Source: an uncultured Acidobacteriaceae bacterium (GTDB lineage Bacteria; Acidobacteriota; Terriglobia; Terriglobales; Acidobacteriaceae). Taken from it: DNA of 60,573 nt. Made by a program: the position numbers and the translations under genes. Under the pieces are notes generated by a model. That model had not been told where the DNA came from and did not search any database. It saw only the letters and a list, made by a program, of their open reading frames with translations. The DNA is taken from positions 1 to 60,573 of the forward strand of contig CAIKND010000053.1 in the NCBI GenBank assembly GCA_903828675.1, given 5' to 3'. Shown piece by piece: positions 16,504-25,129 of this stretch. Every line of letters begins with the position of its first letter. Positions within the stretch are counted from its first letter, which is position 1.

Positions 16504-18642
16504 CTAGCTCACAAGGCCGAGTTCGCGAAGCAGGAAGGCGTAGTCGAGGGCGATCTCCTTGAGGTAGTCGTAGCGTCCGCTGGCGCCGCCGTGGCCGGCC
16601 TGCATATTGGTGATCAGCAGGAGGGGGTTGCTATCGGTCTTGAGGGTGCGGAGTTTGGCCACATATTTGGCCGGCTCCCAGTACATAACCTGGCTGTCGT
16701 GAAGAGATGTCTTGACTAGCATGGCCGGATAACTGGCGGGCTTGAGGTTGTCATAAGGTGAGTAACTGAGCATGTAATGGAAGTACTTCTCGTCATTGGG
16801 GTCGCCCCACTCCTCATATTCGGGAACGGTGAGGGGCAGGGAGGCGTCGAGCATGGTGTTCATGACATCGACGAAGGGCACATGGGAGACGACGGCGCGG
16901 AAGAGGTCGGGGCGCATGTTGACGACCGCGCCCATGAGCAGACCGCCGGCGGAGCCGCCCTCGATGGCGACGCGCGCGGGGTCACCGTAGCCGGCCGCGG
17001 TGAGGTGCTCGACGGCTGCGATGAAATCGGCGAAGGTGTTGCGCTTGACCAGCATTTTTCCGGCATCGTGCCAGGGCTCGCCCAAGTCGCCGCCGCCGCG
17101 GATGTGCGCATAGGCCAGGACCACGCCGCGATCGAGCAGGCTGAGGCGGTTGGAACTGAAGCCGATGGGCAGCGAATATCCATAAGAGCCGTAGGCGTAG
17201 ACATAGAGGGGATTGAGGCTGGCGGCGCATTCCGCTTGGCGCTTGTCTTTACGGTAGACCAAGGAGACGGGGACCTGGACACCGTCGGGGGCGGTGGCGT
17301 GGATGCGCTCGCTGGCATAGAGGGTGCGGTCGAAGCCGCCGGGAATCTCAAGCTGCTTGAGCAGAGTGGAGGCGGCTGAGGCCACGTCGTACTCATAGAC
17401 GGAACTGGGCGTGACGAGAGACTGATAGGCGTACCGGAACGTGGCCGTCTCAAAGATGCGATTGATGTGGGGCTGGGCGCTGTAGGCAGGCTCGGGGAAG
17501 TCGATTTCGGCAGCGAGGGTGGCCTCGTCGCCAAAACCGGCACCGTCTCCGGTGAAGCTCCAGACCCGCAGGCGGGGCAGGCCGTCTTCGCGCTCGCAGG
17601 CTACGAAGAATCCGGCGAAGAGATCCACATCCTCGATCATGATGTTGGGGCGGTGGGGGATGCGCTCGGTCCAGTACTCGCGGCCGGGAGTGGCTACGGG
17701 CGCGGTGACGAGGCGGAAGTTGCGGCCCCGGTCGTTGGTGCGGATGAACCAGAGCCCGCTGCGATGGTCGATGGAGTACTCGTGGTTATCCTCGCGGGGG
17801 CTGATGACAGTGAAGCTGCCGCCGGGCTGGCCGGCGGGCAGCACCCAGGACTCGGTGGTGGTGTGGCTGGCCGACTCCATGACAAGGAACTTGCCGTCGC
17901 GGGTGCGGCCTACGCCGAGGTTGAAGCGCTCGTCGTCGTCCTGGTGGACAAGCACGTCGGCCGAATGAGGCGTGCCGAGCGTGTGGCGCCAGAGTTGGTA
18001 TTGGCGCTTCTGCTCTTCGTCTTCGAGGGTGTAGAAGAGCGAGCAGCCGTCCGCGGCCCAGGTGATGGAGCCGATGCGCTCGACTTCACCGGGAAGAGTT
18101 TCGCCGGTTTCGAGGTTCTTGATGTGGAGGGTGTACTGGCGAAAGCCGGTGGTGTCCGTGGTGTAGGCCAGCCAGCGGCCGTCGTCGGTGATGTCGGTGT
18201 CGCCGATGGAGAAGAAGGCGTGGCCCTGGGCGAGCTGATTGCCGTCGAGGATGGTGTGCTCGGGCTGAGCGTCAAGTGCCTGGATGTTTGAGGCACCCAG
18301 TGTTTGGTTTTCAGATGTGACTGCCTTACGGCAGTGGATGGGGTACTGGAGGCCTTGTTCGGTGCGGGTGTAGTACCACCAGCCGCCATCGCGGAAAGGG
18401 ACCGAAACGTCAGTCTGCTTCATGTGCGAGAGCATCTGCTGGTAGAGTTCTCCGCGGAGGCCGTCGAGGGGGGCCATGACGGCGTGGGCATAGGCGTTTT
18501 CGGCGTCAAGATAGGCGGTGACCTCGGGGTCCTGCTTGTCGCGGAGCCAGGCATAGTCGTCGGTGAGGACGACGCCGTGCAAAAGGGCCTCGGTGTGAAG
18601 CTTGCGGGCGATGGGGGGCGAGGGAAGCTGGGTCTGGCTCAT
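16504..18642 (-). CDS. ptrB: Oligopeptidase B, S9A serine peptidase
   Basis: 712 residues, the usual size. The N-terminal half is a beta-propeller; the C-terminal alpha/beta hydrolase has the nucleophile motif EGGSAGGLL (Ser near residue 563), the RGGGDLGEPWHDAGK segment typical of S9A, and the catalytic His in QAGHGGASGRYD near residue 682. Oligopeptidase B cuts short peptides after Arg or Lys; the acidic pair near EYEEWGDPN that binds the basic P1 residue is consistent with that. No signal peptide, so cytoplasmic. It lies 30 bases downstream of nothing on its strand and 30 bases upstream of the TonB_C gene, with which it may be co-transcribed. Confidence 0.93.
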   Translation of the reverse strand: MSQTQLPSPPIARKLHTEALLHGVVLTDDYAWLRDKQDPEVTAYLDAENAYAHAVMAPLDGLRGELYQQMLSHMKQTDVSVPFRDGGWWYYTRTEQGLQYPIHCRKAVTSENQTLGASNIQALDAQPEHTILDGNQLAQGHAFFSIGDTDITDDGRWLAYTTDTTGFRQYTLHIKNLETGETLPGEVERIGSITWAADGCSLFYTLEDEEQKRQYQLWRHTLGTPHSADVLVHQDDDERFNLGVGRTRDGKFLVMESASHTTTESWVLPAGQPGGSFTVISPREDNHEYSIDHRSGLWFIRTNDRGRNFRLVTAPVATPGREYWTERIPHRPNIMIEDVDLFAGFFVACEREDGLPRLRVWSFTGDGAGFGDEATLAAEIDFPEPAYSAQPHINRIFETATFRYAYQSLVTPSSVYEYDVASAASTLLKQLEIPGGFDRTLYASERIHATAPDGVQVPVSLVYRKDKRQAECAASLNPLYVYAYGSYGYSLPIGFSSNRLSLLDRGVVLAYAHIRGGGDLGEPWHDAGKMLVKRNTFADFIAAVEHLTAAGYGDPARVAIEGGSAGGLLMGAVVNMRPDLFRAVVSHVPFVDVMNTMLDASLPLTVPEYEEWGDPNDEKYFHYMLSYSPYDNLKPASYPAMLVKTSLHDSQVMYWEPAKYVAKLRTLKTDSNPLLLITNMQAGHGGASGRYDYLKEIALDYAFLLRELGLVS

Positions 18643-18811
18643 GTCTTTCTCAGTGTAGAGGGAAGGGCTGCTTTCAGCTTTCAGCTCTCAGCCTTTCTAT
18701 GCCGGCTCGGTCTTGTATGTGAACGGGCGACAGAAGCCGGCTTCCAGCAGAACAAGCTGGAGGCTGCCCTTCTGGAACTTTTGGGCCGCAGTCCGCGTAC
18801 AATTAATAGCG

Positions 18812-19624
18812 ATGGAAGGTTCTCGCAAGGCAAATTCGACCGTTTCCCGGCTGCTTTTGGCAGCCATTTTCGTGCTTCCCGCCGTTTCGGCTAGTGGCCA
18901 GAGCGTAGACAGCCTGGCCAAACCCACCGACTACGTGAGCGATTACGCGCATGTGCTTTCGCCTGAGGCGATTTCGCGGCTGGACTCGATTTGTGGGCAA
19001 CTGGACCACACGCAAGCCAATGCGCAGGTGGCTATCGTCACCGTGCAAACCATGAACGGCGCGGATGCGGCGGACTACGCGAACGCGCTGGAAGACAAGT
19101 GGAAGATGGGCCGCAAGGGATCAGATCGCGGTGCGCTGGTGCTTTTGGCGGTGGGCGATCACAAATACCGAATCGACGTGGGATACGGGCTTGAGGGGAT
19201 TTTGAACGACGCCAAGGTCGGCGACATCGGCCGCGAGATGGTTCCTTTTCTGCGGGCCAGCGATTATGACGGCGCGGTGACCACGGCTGTGGGCCAACTG
19301 GCGCAGGTGATCGCCGTCGACGCCAAGGTGACGCTGTCGGAACAACCAGATATGCCGGGCGCTCCGGTGAAGGCCGCGCACCATAGCCGGGTGTTGGGCA
19401 AGCTGATCCTGCTAATTTTCGTTCTGATCTTCTTTGGCGGCGGATCCCTGTTCCGGATGCTGCTTGGCTTCGGGCTGTTCTCCAGCATTTTCGGTGGAAG
19501 AGGCGGAGGCTTCGGTGGTGGTGGCGGTGGTTTTGGCGGAGGGGATTCAGGAGGCGGCGGAGGCGGCTTCGGTGGATTTGGCGGAGGCGATTTCGGCGGC
19601 GGCGGAGCTGGCGGAAGCTGGTAG
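18812..19624 (+). CDS. TPM domain (YgcG-like) membrane-anchored protein
   Basis: 270 residues from ATG 18812. Signal peptide (to about SASGQS), then the TPM domain (residues 30-150) with the usual VSDYAHVLSPEA start, DRGALVLLAVGDHKYRIDVGYGLEG in split form, and LNDAKVGDIGREM. A single membrane helix (KLILLIFVLIFFGGG) and a glycine-rich tail of about 45 residues follow, ending in GGSW as in many family members. TPM proteins are linked to photosystem repair in plants and to membrane stress in bacteria. It is paired with lemA downstream, a common neighbourhood, here in the order TPM then LemA. Confidence 0.9.
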   Translation: MEGSRKANSTVSRLLLAAIFVLPAVSASGQSVDSLAKPTDYVSDYAHVLSPEAISRLDSICGQLDHTQANAQVAIVTVQTMNGADAADYANALEDKWKMGRKGSDRGALVLLAVGDHKYRIDVGYGLEGILNDAKVGDIGREMVPFLRASDYDGAVTTAVGQLAQVIAVDAKVTLSEQPDMPGAPVKAAHHSRVLGKLILLIFVLIFFGGGSLFRMLLGFGLFSSIFGGRGGGFGGGGGGFGGGDSGGGGGGFGGFGGGDFGGGGAGGSW

Positions 19625-19655
19625 GGTTGCGAGTTTGAGATTGGGATTCATGCGA

Positions 19656-19702
19656 TCCCACCCGAGCCGCAAAAACAAGAACGCGGCGAGGATGGGGCAC
19701 CC
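19656..19702. repeat. Palindromic repeat, GGATGGGGCAC family, copy 3
   Basis: TCCCACCCGAGCCGC, loop AAAAACAAGAAC, then GCGGCGAGGATGGGGCACCC. The stem is imperfect. It sits between the TPM gene and lemA, so the pair's mRNA would carry the hairpin. Confidence 0.82.
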
Positions 19703-19762
19703 GTAGTTTTTAGTGTTTGAATGTGGCTTCCTTGAGTGGGGGCCGGAGGAGAAAAGGACTGT

Positions 19763-20341
19763 ATGAGTAAGGGACTCTGGATTACGTTGGGCGTGGTTGG
19801 CGTTCTGGTACTGGTGCTTCTGATGGTGTTTGGCAGCTATGTGAGCGCCAAGAACCAGATGGTGGCCAAGGACCAGATCGTGAAGACCGAATGGTCGGAC
19901 GTGGACACGCAGCTGCAGCGGCGGGCCGACCTGATTCCAAACCTGGTGGAGACCGTAAAGGGATTCACCAAGGAAGAGAGTACGGTTTTTGGCGACATTG
20001 CCAATGCCCGCGCGGGGATGCTGAACGCGCAGGGACCGGCAGGGAAGATCGAAGCCAACGGGCGGCTGGATGGGGCTCTGGGCCGGTTGCTGCTGCTGAC
20101 CGAGAACTATCCGCAACTAAGGTCGAGCGACCAGTTCATGCGCCTGCAGGACGAACTTGCGGGGACGGAGAACCGCATCAGCGTGGCGCGCAAACGCTAT
20201 AACGACGCGTTGCGCGACTACAACACATTTGTGCTGCAGTTCCCGAACAGCATTTGGGCGGGGATGGCGGGATACAAGGTGAACGATGCGTTCTTTGAGG
20301 CCAGCGCGGGCGCGAAGGTAGCGCCGACGGTAAAGTTTTAG
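19763..20341 (+). CDS. lemA: LemA family protein
   Basis: 192 residues from ATG 19763 (GGAGGAGAAAAGGAC upstream). One N-terminal membrane helix (LWITLGVVGVLVLVLLMVFG) is followed by the four-helix LemA domain with the diagnostic WSDVDTQLQRRADLIPNLVETVKG written in two parts (WSDVDTQLQRR, ADLIPNLVETVKG), then RLLLLTENYPQLRSS and RYNDALRDYNT. The function of LemA in bacteria is not established; it commonly accompanies TPM-domain proteins, as here, and a membrane-stress role has been proposed for the pair. Confidence 0.95.
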   Translation: MSKGLWITLGVVGVLVLVLLMVFGSYVSAKNQMVAKDQIVKTEWSDVDTQLQRRADLIPNLVETVKGFTKEESTVFGDIANARAGMLNAQGPAGKIEANGRLDGALGRLLLLTENYPQLRSSDQFMRLQDELAGTENRISVARKRYNDALRDYNTFVLQFPNSIWAGMAGYKVNDAFFEASAGAKVAPTVKF

Positions 20342-20425
20342 GGCATTTTTCGGAAATAACGTAGATATAAATATTTTGGGCCCCCGGCAACTGAACTGGA
20401 GGCGGCGGAGGCAGGGTGCATGCTT

Positions 20426-20470
20426 TCCCACCCATTCCGCAGAAAGAAGCGGAATGGATGGGGCACGGAA
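20426..20470. repeat. Palindromic repeat, GGATGGGGCAC family, copy 4
   Basis: TCCCACCCATTCCGC, loop AGAAAGAA, then GCGGAATGGATGGGGCACGG: a perfect 8-bp stem with conserved flanks. It lies downstream of lemA. Confidence 0.85.
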
Positions 20471-20531
20471 GTCTACAGTAAGAGCGAAGATATTCCAGGA
20501 ACGCGCAGCAGGGAAAAGCACTGCAAAGAGG

Positions 20532-20565
20532 AAAAGGCCATCCCGCTTGACGGGATGGCCTTTTT
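20532..20565. terminator. Bidirectional rho-independent terminator
   Basis: AAAAGGCCATCCCG, loop CTTGA, CGGGATGGCCTTTTT: a perfect stem of 14 bp counting the A-T part. With A residues on one side and Ts on the other, it can serve both the plus-strand TPM-lemA unit and the minus-strand STAS gene that ends at 20613. Confidence 0.9.
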
Positions 20566-20612
20566 CGATGTTTAAGAACCGGGTTGGAAATCTGGGCACT
20601 GCCCGTATCTGA

Positions 20613-20957
20613 CTACTTGAAGGAAGCGATGGCGCTGGCTTCGTCGTCGTAGATGTCGAAAACGGTATAGAGCTTGGTCAGCTGAAGAAGGTCGTGTACC
20701 TTCTTGGTGAGTTTCAAGAGTTTGAGCGCCGCGGACTGGTTCTTTGCCGTGGTATAGGCGCTTACCAACTCACCCAACCCCGAGCTATCGATATAGTTCA
20801 CGTCCCCCAGGTTGAGCAGGATGCCCTTCTGTCCTTTGCTGATCAGGTCGCGAATGGCGTCGCGCAACTGCACGCTGCCTTCTCCCAAAGTGATCCGCCC
20901 GCTGAGGTCCAGGACAGTGATGCCGTCCACTTCACGGGAAGCAATTGTAAGTGCCAC
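20613..20957 (-). CDS. STAS-domain anti-sigma factor antagonist
   Basis: 114 residues from GTG 20957, selected because AAGGAGGAAATT stands at proper distance upstream. The fold follows SpoIIAA/RsbV: VDGITVLDLSGRITLGEG at the start, then LLNLGDVNYIDSSGLGELV, in which DSSGLG holds the phosphorylatable serine. In partner-switching, the unphosphorylated STAS protein binds the anti-sigma kinase and frees the sigma factor. The RsbW-like gene is 135 bases upstream on the same strand and a Ser/Thr kinase gene before that, so the three probably form one pathway. No sigma factor gene is present nearby. Confidence 0.93.
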   Translation of the reverse strand: MALTIASREVDGITVLDLSGRITLGEGSVQLRDAIRDLISKGQKGILLNLGDVNYIDSSGLGELVSAYTTAKNQSAALKLLKLTKKVHDLLQLTKLYTVFDIYDDEASAIASFK

Positions 20958-21092
20958 GGAATTTCCTCCTTGTTTCGGTAATACGGTTATAGCACTTTCG
21001 CAGTGCCTATTGGCGAAAAAGTCCCAACCGGCCCGGCGCTGGAAGAGGAGCGACCGAGGTCGAATCCCCATTCACGCCCCAGCGCATGTAGT

Positions 21093-21533
21093 CTACGTCT
21101 TATCACGAGCCGGCGAAAGATGCTTGATCATCGTCAACTCGGTTCCGGGATGCAATTGTCGAAAGTTTACCTCATCCATGAACGACCGGATAAGGAAGAT
21201 GCCGCGGCCTGTGCCGCGCAGCAGGTTTTCCGGCGCCAAGGGGTCGGGGAGTGTCTCTGGATCGAGGCCCTTGCCCTGATCGGCGACGGTAAAGACGAGG
21301 GCATCGCCGGTGTTCTCAAAACAGAGGGCGATTTGCTTGGACGGGTCGTATTCGTTTCCATGGAGCACGGCGTTAACGGCAGCCTCACGGAGGGCCATGG
21401 TGACGTGGAATCGCTCGTCCTCATCCAAGCCCGCCTCGCAGGCCAATTTATCGGCAGCGGTCTCTACCTCGCTCACACTCTCCATGGTGGAGTTGAGCCG
21501 AAAGCACTGCCGTCCTGTTCTGGGTGCGCTCAC
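21093..21533 (-). CDS. Anti-sigma factor serine kinase, RsbW-like
   Basis: About 146 residues from GTG 21533; this start keeps the first beta strand (RQCFRLNSTMESV) that the family needs, although no clean ribosome binding site is visible. GHKL ATPase motifs are the N box (ALREAAVNAVLHGN), the G1 box DQGKGLD and the G2-like GTGRGIFLIRSFMD. Such kinases bind sigma factors and phosphorylate their STAS antagonist. It lies between the transmembrane Ser/Thr kinase and the STAS gene, all on the minus strand. Confidence 0.9.
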   Translation of the reverse strand: MSAPRTGRQCFRLNSTMESVSEVETAADKLACEAGLDEDERFHVTMALREAAVNAVLHGNEYDPSKQIALCFENTGDALVFTVADQGKGLDPETLPDPLAPENLLRGTGRGIFLIRSFMDEVNFRQLHPGTELTMIKHLSPARDKT

Positions 21534-21646
21534 CGGGTTTGTATCCCGCCTTCTGTGCAAAGCGCCGGGAAACAACCGCCCTAAACGCCGCAATGACCTT
21601 GCTGGCAGTTTCATGGCTGGCGAGGAACTGTGTCAAGCGGGGGCGG

Positions 21647-23542
21647 TTACGGAACGGCCTTGACATCCTCACAAGCGAAGTTGCTGCCGAGCGTGCAGCC
21701 TTTGGTGAAGAGCTCTTTTGCCTTATCGGTATCCTTAACGACTCCCCAGCCGTTGAAGTAGCATTTGCCGATGTTCTCGCAGCCAAATGAATCGCCGCCG
21801 TCGCATCCTTTTGCATACAGTTCGGCAGCCTTGTTCATGTCTACAGCGACTCCGGTTCCCAGCGCATACATATATCCCAGTTCGCTGCAGCCATAGGCGT
21901 AGCCGAGGTCGCAGGAGCGGGTGCGGAGGGTGACTGCCCGCTCGTGGTCAGTGGTCTCGCCGTACGCCGTGTCGTAGGCCAGCGCCAGGCTCTCGCAACT
22001 TTCTCCGAAGCCGCCGTCGCATGCTTTTGCGTAAAGGGAGTGGGCATGCGCGAGGTTCTCTTTCACGCCCTGGGGAATCTCATAGGCTTGTCCGAGATGG
22101 AAGCAGGCTTCCATATTTCCGCCATCGCATGCTTTGGTGAACAGGGCGACGGCCTGAGGATAGCTCTTCGCCAAGCCGTGGCCTTCCCTGCGGAGGAGCC
22201 CGAGTCCGTTGCATCCCTTCATCTCGCCGCCTGTGCAGGCCAGTTCGAAGAGTGGTGCGGCCTCCCCGTATTGCTTCTGCTTGAAGAGTGTCTCGGCCTG
22301 CAATTCGGTTGCCGACATGTCGGGCTGTGCAGCTACCGACTGGTCCTGCGTGGCGGAGTCGATGACCGGGCCGGGACTGGAAGGGCGCTCGCGGCCCTGC
22401 TGCCAGGAGATGAAAACCACCATGAGCACGACAGCGACAATCACCGCTTCCCCGACCCAGAAGAAACGCTTGCGGGTGGGCTTTTCTTCCGGTCCGGCAA
22501 CCGGTTGAGTAGTTGCCGGGGCAGCGAGAGCGGGGTCGATGATCGTTCTGGGTCGCGCCGGTTGCGGGACTGCGGGCGCAGCCCGGCGCGCTTGCGGAGC
22601 GACATAGCGAACAGCAGCGAGCAGGTCGAGCAACTCGGTCACGTCTCTGGGCCGTTGGTCGCGGTCTTTGGAGAGAAGGCGCAGGACCAACTCATCCAGG
22701 CCTTTCCAGTGGGCCAGTTTGGGACGGAGGCTGCTGGGTGCGCGAGGCGCGGTCTCGAGGTGCTGGACAAACCAGCCTTCGAAGTTTTCGGCGGAGAAGA
22801 CCGTTTCTCCGGTGAGCATCTCGAAGAGCACGCCGCCGAGCGAATAAAGGTCCGTCCGGCCGTCCAGTTCCGCAGCCCGGATGCCGCGCCACTGCTCGGG
22901 CGCCGCGTAGGGCGGGGTGAGCAGGGAAAAGCCGGTGCGCGTGCGCGTGGTGCTGTTCTCTTTGGTCGCCACAATACCAAAGTCGGCGATCTTGGGGGTA
23001 TAGCTTGCCCCTACCCTCGCCATGAGGATGTTTTCCGGCTTGATGTCGCGGTGAACGAGTCCCAGAGCGTGGGCCGCACCGAGACCCTGTGCGATGCCAC
23101 GGGTGATGTCCAGCGCCGTTTCGACGTCGAAGGGCTGGGGCGCGGCGCGCATAAAGCCCCTGAGGTCGGGGCCGTCTACAAACTCCATGGAAAAGAAAAG
23201 CGAGTCATCCTCGGCCGGCTCCAGATCTCCGCAATCCACGACGTTGCGGTGGCGCACCTGACGCAGAGTCCGCACCTCGCGCAGAAAGCGGCTGGTGAAG
23301 GAGGGGTCGTTGGAGAATTCGCTAGAGAGGAACTTGAGCGCGCGGGGCTCGTCCATGAGCGTATGGCGGGCCAGGTATACCGAGCCCATTCCGCCCTGGC
23401 CCAGCTTGCGTTCGATCCGGTAGGTTTTGCGGATGACCATGCCGGGCCTGAGATCGAGGATCTCGCTGAGGAGTACGCGATGAGCCGGGCAGCATTCGAC
23501 GCTGTCGGGATAGCCGGTTTGGCATTGCGGGCAGAATTTCAT
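21647..23542 (-). CDS. Transmembrane Ser/Thr protein kinase with Sel1 repeats
   Basis: 631 residues from ATG 23542. The start is followed at once by a small zinc-ribbon-like segment (C4, C7, C17, C18, H21). The PknB-type kinase domain (about 40-320) has GQGGMGSVYLAR, HRDIKPENILMA, DFG and an APEQW activation segment. Then comes a Pro/Ala-rich linker, one membrane helix (about 362-385), and an external domain of about six Sel1-like repeats (415-631), each with paired cysteines (KACDGGNMEAC, KGCDGGDSFGC), as in HcpA-type proteins. The external repeats probably sense a ligand or partner. It heads the RsbW-STAS group. Confidence 0.92.
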   Translation of the reverse strand: MKFCPQCQTGYPDSVECCPAHRVLLSEILDLRPGMVIRKTYRIERKLGQGGMGSVYLARHTLMDEPRALKFLSSEFSNDPSFTSRFLREVRTLRQVRHRNVVDCGDLEPAEDDSLFFSMEFVDGPDLRGFMRAAPQPFDVETALDITRGIAQGLGAAHALGLVHRDIKPENILMARVGASYTPKIADFGIVATKENSTTRTRTGFSLLTPPYAAPEQWRGIRAAELDGRTDLYSLGGVLFEMLTGETVFSAENFEGWFVQHLETAPRAPSSLRPKLAHWKGLDELVLRLLSKDRDQRPRDVTELLDLLAAVRYVAPQARRAAPAVPQPARPRTIIDPALAAPATTQPVAGPEEKPTRKRFFWVGEAVIVAVVLMVVFISWQQGRERPSSPGPVIDSATQDQSVAAQPDMSATELQAETLFKQKQYGEAAPLFELACTGGEMKGCNGLGLLRREGHGLAKSYPQAVALFTKACDGGNMEACFHLGQAYEIPQGVKENLAHAHSLYAKACDGGFGESCESLALAYDTAYGETTDHERAVTLRTRSCDLGYAYGCSELGYMYALGTGVAVDMNKAAELYAKGCDGGDSFGCENIGKCYFNGWGVVKDTDKAKELFTKGCTLGSNFACEDVKAVP

Positions 23543-23731
23543 AATCTGATGTGCATCGAAGTAGCGTGGGGCTGATTTCGCCATTGTGACAGCGGATCCG
23601 GGTTGTGGCAAACAGGAAACCGAGAGCCGCCAAGGGGGAATGCCAAAATGAGCGATCCTGGAGCGGAGCCCTTGGACAGCGGCAGGAGGTCCTGAGGGCG
23701 TAAACTGCGGCCAAGGGAATACACTCACTTC

Positions 23732-24988
23732 ATGCAACCTCGCACCATAGCCCGCGTGAGTTTGACGGCGCTGCTCGGCACACCGGTGACCGATGCTCAG
23801 GGGCATCTGCGCGGACGGCTGAAGGATATTGCAGTGGCCACGGGGCCGGATGCGGGCAAGGTGGCGGGGCTGGTGCTGAAAACCCGCACCGGACTGTTTA
23901 TTGTGCCCTCGCAGGACGTGATGGAAACGCCTGCGGGCACTCTGGAATTGCGTTCCTCGGGCGCTCTGGTTCCGCTGAAGGACGAGGGTAACTACCTCTA
24001 TCTGCAACAGGACCTGGTGGACCGTCAGATTATCGATCTGCATGGGCGCAAGGTGGTCCGCGTAAACGACGTGGACCTGGAATGGATGGGCAAGGGCGCA
24101 GCCCACCTGCTGCGCGTGGCAGAGGTGGAAGTGGGGCTGCGCGGAGCCTTCCGCAGGGTCTTCAAGGGGATGCTGCCACGGGCGATGCTGGAGTCGATTT
24201 CGCGCAAATTGGGGGCGCATGGCATTCCCTGGCAGTTTGTGGACGTGATTGAAGTCGATCCGGCGCGGCGCGTGAAGCTGCGCATCGCGTACGAGCGGCT
24301 GGCCGAGATACATCCATCTGAACTGGCCGATATTCTGGAGGATCTGGCACCCGCCGAGCGCGAAGCGGTGTTTACGTCGCTGGATGAGGAAGTGGCGGCC
24401 GAGGCTCTGGAAGAGGTGGAGCCTAAGCTGCAGAAGGCGCTTCTGGAAAAACTGGACGAGGAGAAGATCGCCGACATCGTGGAGGAGATGGATCCCGGAG
24501 CGGCGGCCGATCTGCTGGCGGAGCTTTCAGAGGAGCAGTCTGACGCGATTCTCGAGGAGATGGAGCCGGAAGAGCGGCAGGAAGTGGAGGAGTTGCTCGA
24601 ATTTGACGAGTACTCGGCCGCGGGTTGCATGACAACGGACTTTATCTACCTGGCGGCGGGATCGACGGTGGCCCAGGCGGTGCAGGCGCTGCGCAGTTTC
24701 GACGGCGATCCGGAGAGTGTGTACGAAATCTACCTGCTGGACGAGAAGCGTGTGCTTCGCGGTTCGATTCCGCTGGCGCGACTGGTGATGGCGCAGCCGG
24801 AGACGCACCTGAGAGTACTTGCGGAGCCGCGGGTACTCTCTTGCCCCGCCGATATGAATCAGAATGACCTGGCCGAGGTTTTCGACAAGTACAATCTGCA
24901 TGCGCTTCCCGTGGTGGACGTTCAGGGGCGGATGGTGGGTGTGGTGCAGGCTGATCAAGTGATCAGTTTCCTTCGCGAGAAGCTGTAG
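23732..24988 (+). CDS. PRC-barrel / MgtE N-domain / CBS-pair protein without channel domain
   Basis: 418 residues, soluble. Two PRC-barrel-like segments (about 10-90 and 92-160), an acidic helical MgtE_N domain (about 190-290: HPSELADILEDLAP, then repeated EEVEP, EEMDPGAAADLL, EEMEPEE), and a CBS pair (about 300-418, with YSAAGCMTTDFIYL and LHALPVVDVQGRMVGVV). In MgtE these cytoplasmic domains bind Mg2+ and gate the pore; here the membrane part is absent, so the protein is likely a Mg2+-sensing regulator. The nearest candidate partner is the Nramp-related transporter at 28092, on the same strand. Divergent from the kinase gene (189-base gap). Confidence 0.9.
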   Translation: MQPRTIARVSLTALLGTPVTDAQGHLRGRLKDIAVATGPDAGKVAGLVLKTRTGLFIVPSQDVMETPAGTLELRSSGALVPLKDEGNYLYLQQDLVDRQIIDLHGRKVVRVNDVDLEWMGKGAAHLLRVAEVEVGLRGAFRRVFKGMLPRAMLESISRKLGAHGIPWQFVDVIEVDPARRVKLRIAYERLAEIHPSELADILEDLAPAEREAVFTSLDEEVAAEALEEVEPKLQKALLEKLDEEKIADIVEEMDPGAAADLLAELSEEQSDAILEEMEPEERQEVEELLEFDEYSAAGCMTTDFIYLAAGSTVAQAVQALRSFDGDPESVYEIYLLDEKRVLRGSIPLARLVMAQPETHLRVLAEPRVLSCPADMNQNDLAEVFDKYNLHALPVVDVQGRMVGVVQADQVISFLREKL

Positions 24989-25040
24989 GACGGGGCGATT
25001 CCGCTTGAGTTTCCCGAAATGAACCTCAATAGGAATTAAG

Positions 25041-25064
25041 TTGAGCAATACTGCTCAGTTTTTG
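25041..25064 (+). terminator. Short rho-independent terminator
   Basis: TTGAGCA, loop ATAC, TGCTCAG followed by TTTTT. The 6-7 bp stem is short, but the position 53 bases after the MgtE_N-CBS gene and the T run fit a terminator. Confidence 0.5.
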
Positions 25065-25129
25065 CAGGTGATGCGGTGATTCGCAGATAAAACCTGTGGA
25101 TTTTTCTGAATCTGTGAAACAATTCACAG

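Noticed and set aside
21050..21075. GGTCGAATCCCC, similar to a tRNA T-arm
   Set aside because: No acceptor, D or anticodon arm can be formed upstream, and no CCA-type end follows.
21944..23575. A long open frame (543 codons) on the plus strand opposite the Ser/Thr kinase gene
   Set aside because: The kinase on the minus strand has all motifs; the opposite frame has no domain, an odd composition and exists because of high GC.
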